This document shows positions 5,897-8,014 of a DNA stretch of 8,014 bases, piece after piece (position 1 is the first letter of the stretch; the number at the start of each line of letters is the position of its first letter). The notes beneath the pieces are model-generated. The model saw only the letters and a program-made list of their open reading frames with translations. It was not told the DNA's origin and searched no databases. This stretch comes from Merdivivens faecigallinarum (GTDB taxonomy: Bacteria > Bacteroidota > Bacteroidia > Bacteroidales > UBA932): the NCBI GenBank assembly GCA_017695055.1, contig JADILY010000062.1:1-8014 (forward strand), read 5' to 3'. Position numbers and translations under genes: made by a program.

Positions 5897-6892
5897 ATGC
5901 CAGAAACGGCCAGACTTATAATCGAAACAGCCACAAGGGAAGGTTTTACCGGTGCGGGCATCGCCCCTGTATCCGAAACCGCACTGCAACCATTGTCCGA
6001 CTGGCTTGCCAAAGGATACAATGCCGGGATGGAGTATATGGGAAGGAACATCCGGCTGAGGGAAAACCCGGCCGGGCTTCTGGAAGGGGCGAGAAGCATA
6101 ATGGTCTTTACCATGCCTTACCCGGACAGCATCATCGGAAAGTCTGGAGAGAAATACGCCGGCTTCGCAATCGGAAAAGACTACCATTATATTATAAAGG
6201 AGAGACTGTCGCGCATAGCCGGAACATGCCTTCCATCAGGAAGCCGGTACAGGGTCTTCTGCGACAGCGCCCCCGTAATGGAGCGGTACTGGGCTGAAAA
6301 ATGCGGACTCGGAGCCATAGGGAAAAACAATTTCCTGATATCCAAAGCCTCCGGAGCACGGGTACTTATCGGAGAGATACTGACCGACGAAACTTTCGAC
6401 GAGGAGACAGTCGGAGCACTGAAGGACTGGAACGACTCGAATGACAGGCTGCATTTCAACCCCGGCTTCTGCGCCGGCTGCGGCAGATGCATCGAAGCCT
6501 GCCCCAACGGAGCGCTGAAAGGCCGCGGCCTGCTCGATGCATCGAAATGCATTTCGTACCATACCGTGGAAAGCAAAGACCGCATCCCTGAGTACATAGT
6601 AACCAAAGGCTGGGTACTCGGCTGTGAAGAATGCCTGCTTGCCTGCCCTTTCAGCCGGCCGCCCCGCACGGAACAGGCAATCAGCACAGAACAGGCAATC
6701 AGGAATGCGGACAACGACGGGGCGCGACTGTGCGCCACCGAATTTTACACCAACGCCGGCCTGCTCGAAAGTCTCGGCAAAGAAGACTGGGAAAGGATGG
6801 ACAACGCAGCATTCAAGTCACACTTCAAAGGCACGGCATTTGAAAGACCGGGGCTGGAAAAACTGAAAGACAACATAAACAAAGCGAAATGA
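5897..6892 (+). CDS. queG: Epoxyqueuosine reductase QueG
   Basis: QueG is a cobalamin- and iron-sulfur-dependent cytoplasmic enzyme that reduces epoxyqueuosine to queuosine at position 34 of tRNAs with GUN anticodons, the last step of the pathway. The 331 residues carry the QueG core DSAPVMERYWAEKCGLGAIGKNNFL (123-147, with Asp123 as the probable catalytic acid) and a double 4Fe-4S module: CAGCGRCIEACP (Cys192, 195, 198, 202), Cys218 in CISYHT, and CEECLLACPF (Cys243, 246, 250). The protein is shorter than E. coli QueG (about 380), lacking much of the C-terminal HEAT-like region, as I recall for Bacteroidetes. An in-frame TAA at 5882 leaves 5897 as the natural start. Its stop overlaps the next gene's ATG. 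The sequence after the second cluster contains an 18-bp tandem duplication. Confidence 0.96.
   Translation: MPETARLIIETATREGFTGAGIAPVSETALQPLSDWLAKGYNAGMEYMGRNIRLRENPAGLLEGARSIMVFTMPYPDSIIGKSGEKYAGFAIGKDYHYIIKERLSRIAGTCLPSGSRYRVFCDSAPVMERYWAEKCGLGAIGKNNFLISKASGARVLIGEILTDETFDEETVGALKDWNDSNDRLHFNPGFCAGCGRCIEACPNGALKGRGLLDASKCISYHTVESKDRIPEYIVTKGWVLGCEECLLACPFSRPPRTEQAISTEQAIRNADNDGARLCATEFYTNAGLLESLGKEDWERMDNAAFKSHFKGTAFERPGLEKLKDNINKAK
6667..6702 (+). repeat. 18-bp in-frame tandem duplication inside queG
   Basis: The 18-bp unit at 6667-6684 is repeated at 6685-6702 with a single difference (G to A at the fourth base, silent or nearly so). It duplicates six residues, giving TEQAIS then TEQAIR around residues 258-269, just after the last iron-sulfur cysteine motif. 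The near identity suggests a recent slippage event. The site appears to be a linker, so function is probably kept. Confidence 0.9.
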
Positions 6893-7833
6893 CAAAGACA
6901 TCGACACCCGTGGAAACCGGCCGGATGGAACATCCCTTAGGCTACAAAGACAGGATAATGATGCTCGGCAGCTGTTTTTCGGACGAAATGGCCGCCATCA
7001 TGAAGTCCCTGTATTTCAACGTGTGCAGCAATCCCACAGGAACACTGTACAATCCGGAAAGCATAGCCGCAGCAATAAGGAGGCTCGATACCGGCGAAGA
7101 GTTTACCGAAAGGGACATCGAAGAAATAGGGGCAGGAATCAAGGCCTACTCCTCGTTCCACCACCATTCGAGTTTTGCCGACACCGACCCGGGAAGATTC
7201 CTGGAAAGGGCCAATGCCTCGCTCCGTAAAGCTTCGGAGCATTTCAAGGCCGCCGATTACATGATAATCACCTTCGGCACATCATGGGCCTACAGGCACA
7301 AGGGCAGGGACATGGTGGTTTCCAACTGCCTCAGACACGATCCGAAAGAATTCGACCGGTTTTTCCTCCAGCCTGAAGACACGTCGGGGACATGGAACGC
7401 GATTGCGGCGGATTTTCCCGGCAAGACCTGGATTTTCACGGTAAGCCCTATAAGGCACCTCAAGGACGGGGCGCACGGCAACTCGCTCAGCAAGGCGGCA
7501 CTGATGCTCGCCACCGAACGGATATGCGCGGAAAATGCCAACTGCCATTATTTTCCCGCCTTCGAAATAATGAATGACGAATTGAGGGACTACCGGTATT
7601 ATGCCGAGGACATGGTACACCCCTCTCCCCTTGCGGTAAAAATCATCTGGGAACGTTTTTGCGGGTACGCACTGTCCGCCGAAAGCAGGGCCCTGCTGCC
7701 GGAAGCCGAAGCGGTGAGGGCCGCCGTAAACCACAGACCGTTTTTCACGGGACTCCGCGAAAACGAGGACTTTGAAAAAAAGAGCCGCGAGAGGGAAAGA
7801 TTTTTCATCGAAAAAACAGGAAAATGCAAATAA
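6889..7833 (+). CDS. GSCFA domain protein, putative SGNH-type hydrolase
   Basis: The 314-residue protein has the family's naming motif near the N-terminus, LGSCFSDEMA (26-35), where Ser28 would be the nucleophile of an SGNH/GDSL-like fold. Further blocks are TFGTSW (128-133), VSPIRHLKDG (about 185-194) and a terminal YAEDMVHPS segment in which Asp241 and His244 fit the catalytic D-x-x-H. An ester-hydrolase or acetyl-esterase role follows from the fold only; the natural substrate of GSCFA proteins is not known to me. There is no signal peptide or membrane segment, so it should be cytoplasmic. Its ATG overlaps the queG stop (ATGA, 6889-6892), so it is very likely translated from the same message. 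The C-terminal 20 residues are highly charged and rich in Glu, Arg and Lys. Confidence 0.9.
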   Translation: MTKTSTPVETGRMEHPLGYKDRIMMLGSCFSDEMAAIMKSLYFNVCSNPTGTLYNPESIAAAIRRLDTGEEFTERDIEEIGAGIKAYSSFHHHSSFADTDPGRFLERANASLRKASEHFKAADYMIITFGTSWAYRHKGRDMVVSNCLRHDPKEFDRFFLQPEDTSGTWNAIAADFPGKTWIFTVSPIRHLKDGAHGNSLSKAALMLATERICAENANCHYFPAFEIMNDELRDYRYYAEDMVHPSPLAVKIIWERFCGYALSAESRALLPEAEAVRAAVNHRPFFTGLRENEDFEKKSRERERFFIEKTGKCK

Positions 7834-7838
7834 TAAAT

Positions 7839-7846
7839 TATTTTTG
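7839..7846 (+). promoter_or_regulatory. Putative -7 box for pgk (TATTTTTG)
   Basis: TATTTTTG begins six bases after the GSCFA stop codon and 23 bases before the pgk ATG. It matches TAnnTTTG, but no TTTG is found at the expected -33 position, which would fall within the end of the GSCFA gene. A start near 7851-7854 would leave a leader of about 10 bases. Read-through from queG and the GSCFA gene is also possible, as no terminator is seen in 7834-7861. Confidence 0.5.
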
Positions 7847-7851
7847 AAAAA

Positions 7852-7863
7852 ATATTCGAATAT
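7852..7863. promoter_or_regulatory. 12-bp perfect palindrome overlapping the pgk start
   Basis: ATATTCGAATAT reads the same on both strands and covers the predicted transcription start up to the second base of the pgk ATG. A bound regulator would block initiation there. The site is short and AT-rich, so chance is a real alternative. Confidence 0.35.
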
Positions 7864-8014
7864 GCAAAACATTGACACTTACGATTTTTCCGGCAAGAAA
7901 GCCATTGTCAGGGTGGACTTCAACGTCCCTTTGGACGACAATTTTACGATAACCGACGACACCCGCATACGGGCCGCAATCCCGACTTTGAAAAAAGTGC
8001 TCGCGGGAGGAGGG
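7862..8014 (+). CDS. pgk: Phosphoglycerate kinase, N-terminal part
   Basis: Phosphoglycerate kinase transfers the acyl phosphate of 1,3-bisphosphoglycerate to ADP in glycolysis, reversibly, in the cytoplasm. The 51 codons in the window show DFSGKKAIVRVDFNVPLDD (residues 8-26), the family's signature, with Asp19 and Asn21 at substrate-binding positions, and then DDTRIRAAIPTLKKVLAGGG, with Arg35 as the expected 3-phosphoglycerate ligand. The family is about 395-420 residues, so most of the gene lies beyond the right edge. The ATG at 7862 gives the usual short N-terminus. It follows the GSCFA gene after 28 bases and probably has its own -7 box. Confidence 0.96.
   Translation, partial: MQNIDTYDFSGKKAIVRVDFNVPLDDNFTITDDTRIRAAIPTLKKVLAGGG

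Noticed and set aside
1..8014. Mobile element, CRISPR array, defence or toxin-antitoxin system
   Set aside because: No transposase or integrase frame, terminal repeats, spaced repeats or paired small genes were found; every large gene is a recognised chromosomal family.

Overview
The window looks like ordinary chromosome from a member of the Bacteroidota, most likely Bacteroidales. This rests on three points. Promoter-like octamers of the TAnnTTTG type (the Bacteroidetes -7 box) sit just upstream of five genes. No start codon has a well-placed Shine-Dalgarno sequence. The proteins resemble Bacteroidetes versions: a second-type MiaA, a short QueG, a very long AsmA-like protein, a GSCFA protein and an SDR-type threonine dehydrogenase. 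Base composition looks moderate and even, with no insertion sequence, integrase, CRISPR array, tRNA or rRNA gene.

Layout: smpB (trans-translation partner of tmRNA) runs leftwards off the left edge at 1-371, with a near-consensus promoter at 393-423. A divergent 258-bp gap (372-629) holds that promoter, a GA-rich direct repeat and the miaA -7 box; I saw nothing else supportable there. Rightwards, miaA (630-1580) overlaps a 1012-residue AsmA-like gene (1577-4615) by an ATGA. The following 193-bp gap separates two convergent genes and holds one strong hairpin terminator. A leftward gene (4809-5762) encodes an SDR-family L-threonine 3-dehydrogenase. Its 134-bp divergent gap carries a promoter element for each direction, a GC hairpin followed by a T run, and an AT palindrome. 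Rightwards again, queG (5897-6892) overlaps a GSCFA-domain gene (6889-7833) by another ATGA. The 5' end of pgk (phosphoglycerate kinase) starts at 7862 and runs off the right edge.

Together: smpB, miaA and queG serve translation (ribosome rescue, i6A37 and queuosine-34 tRNA modification). The AsmA-like protein is probably an inner-membrane-anchored periplasmic lipid-handling protein. The dehydrogenase and pgk are central metabolism. The GSCFA protein is a putative SGNH-type hydrolase of unknown substrate. I did not find a new multi-gene system. The points most worth a second look are the GSCFA gene translationally coupled to queG, the AsmA-like gene coupled to miaA, the leader structure of the dehydrogenase gene, dyad symmetries in the smpB and pgk control regions, and an 18-bp in-frame duplication in queG.
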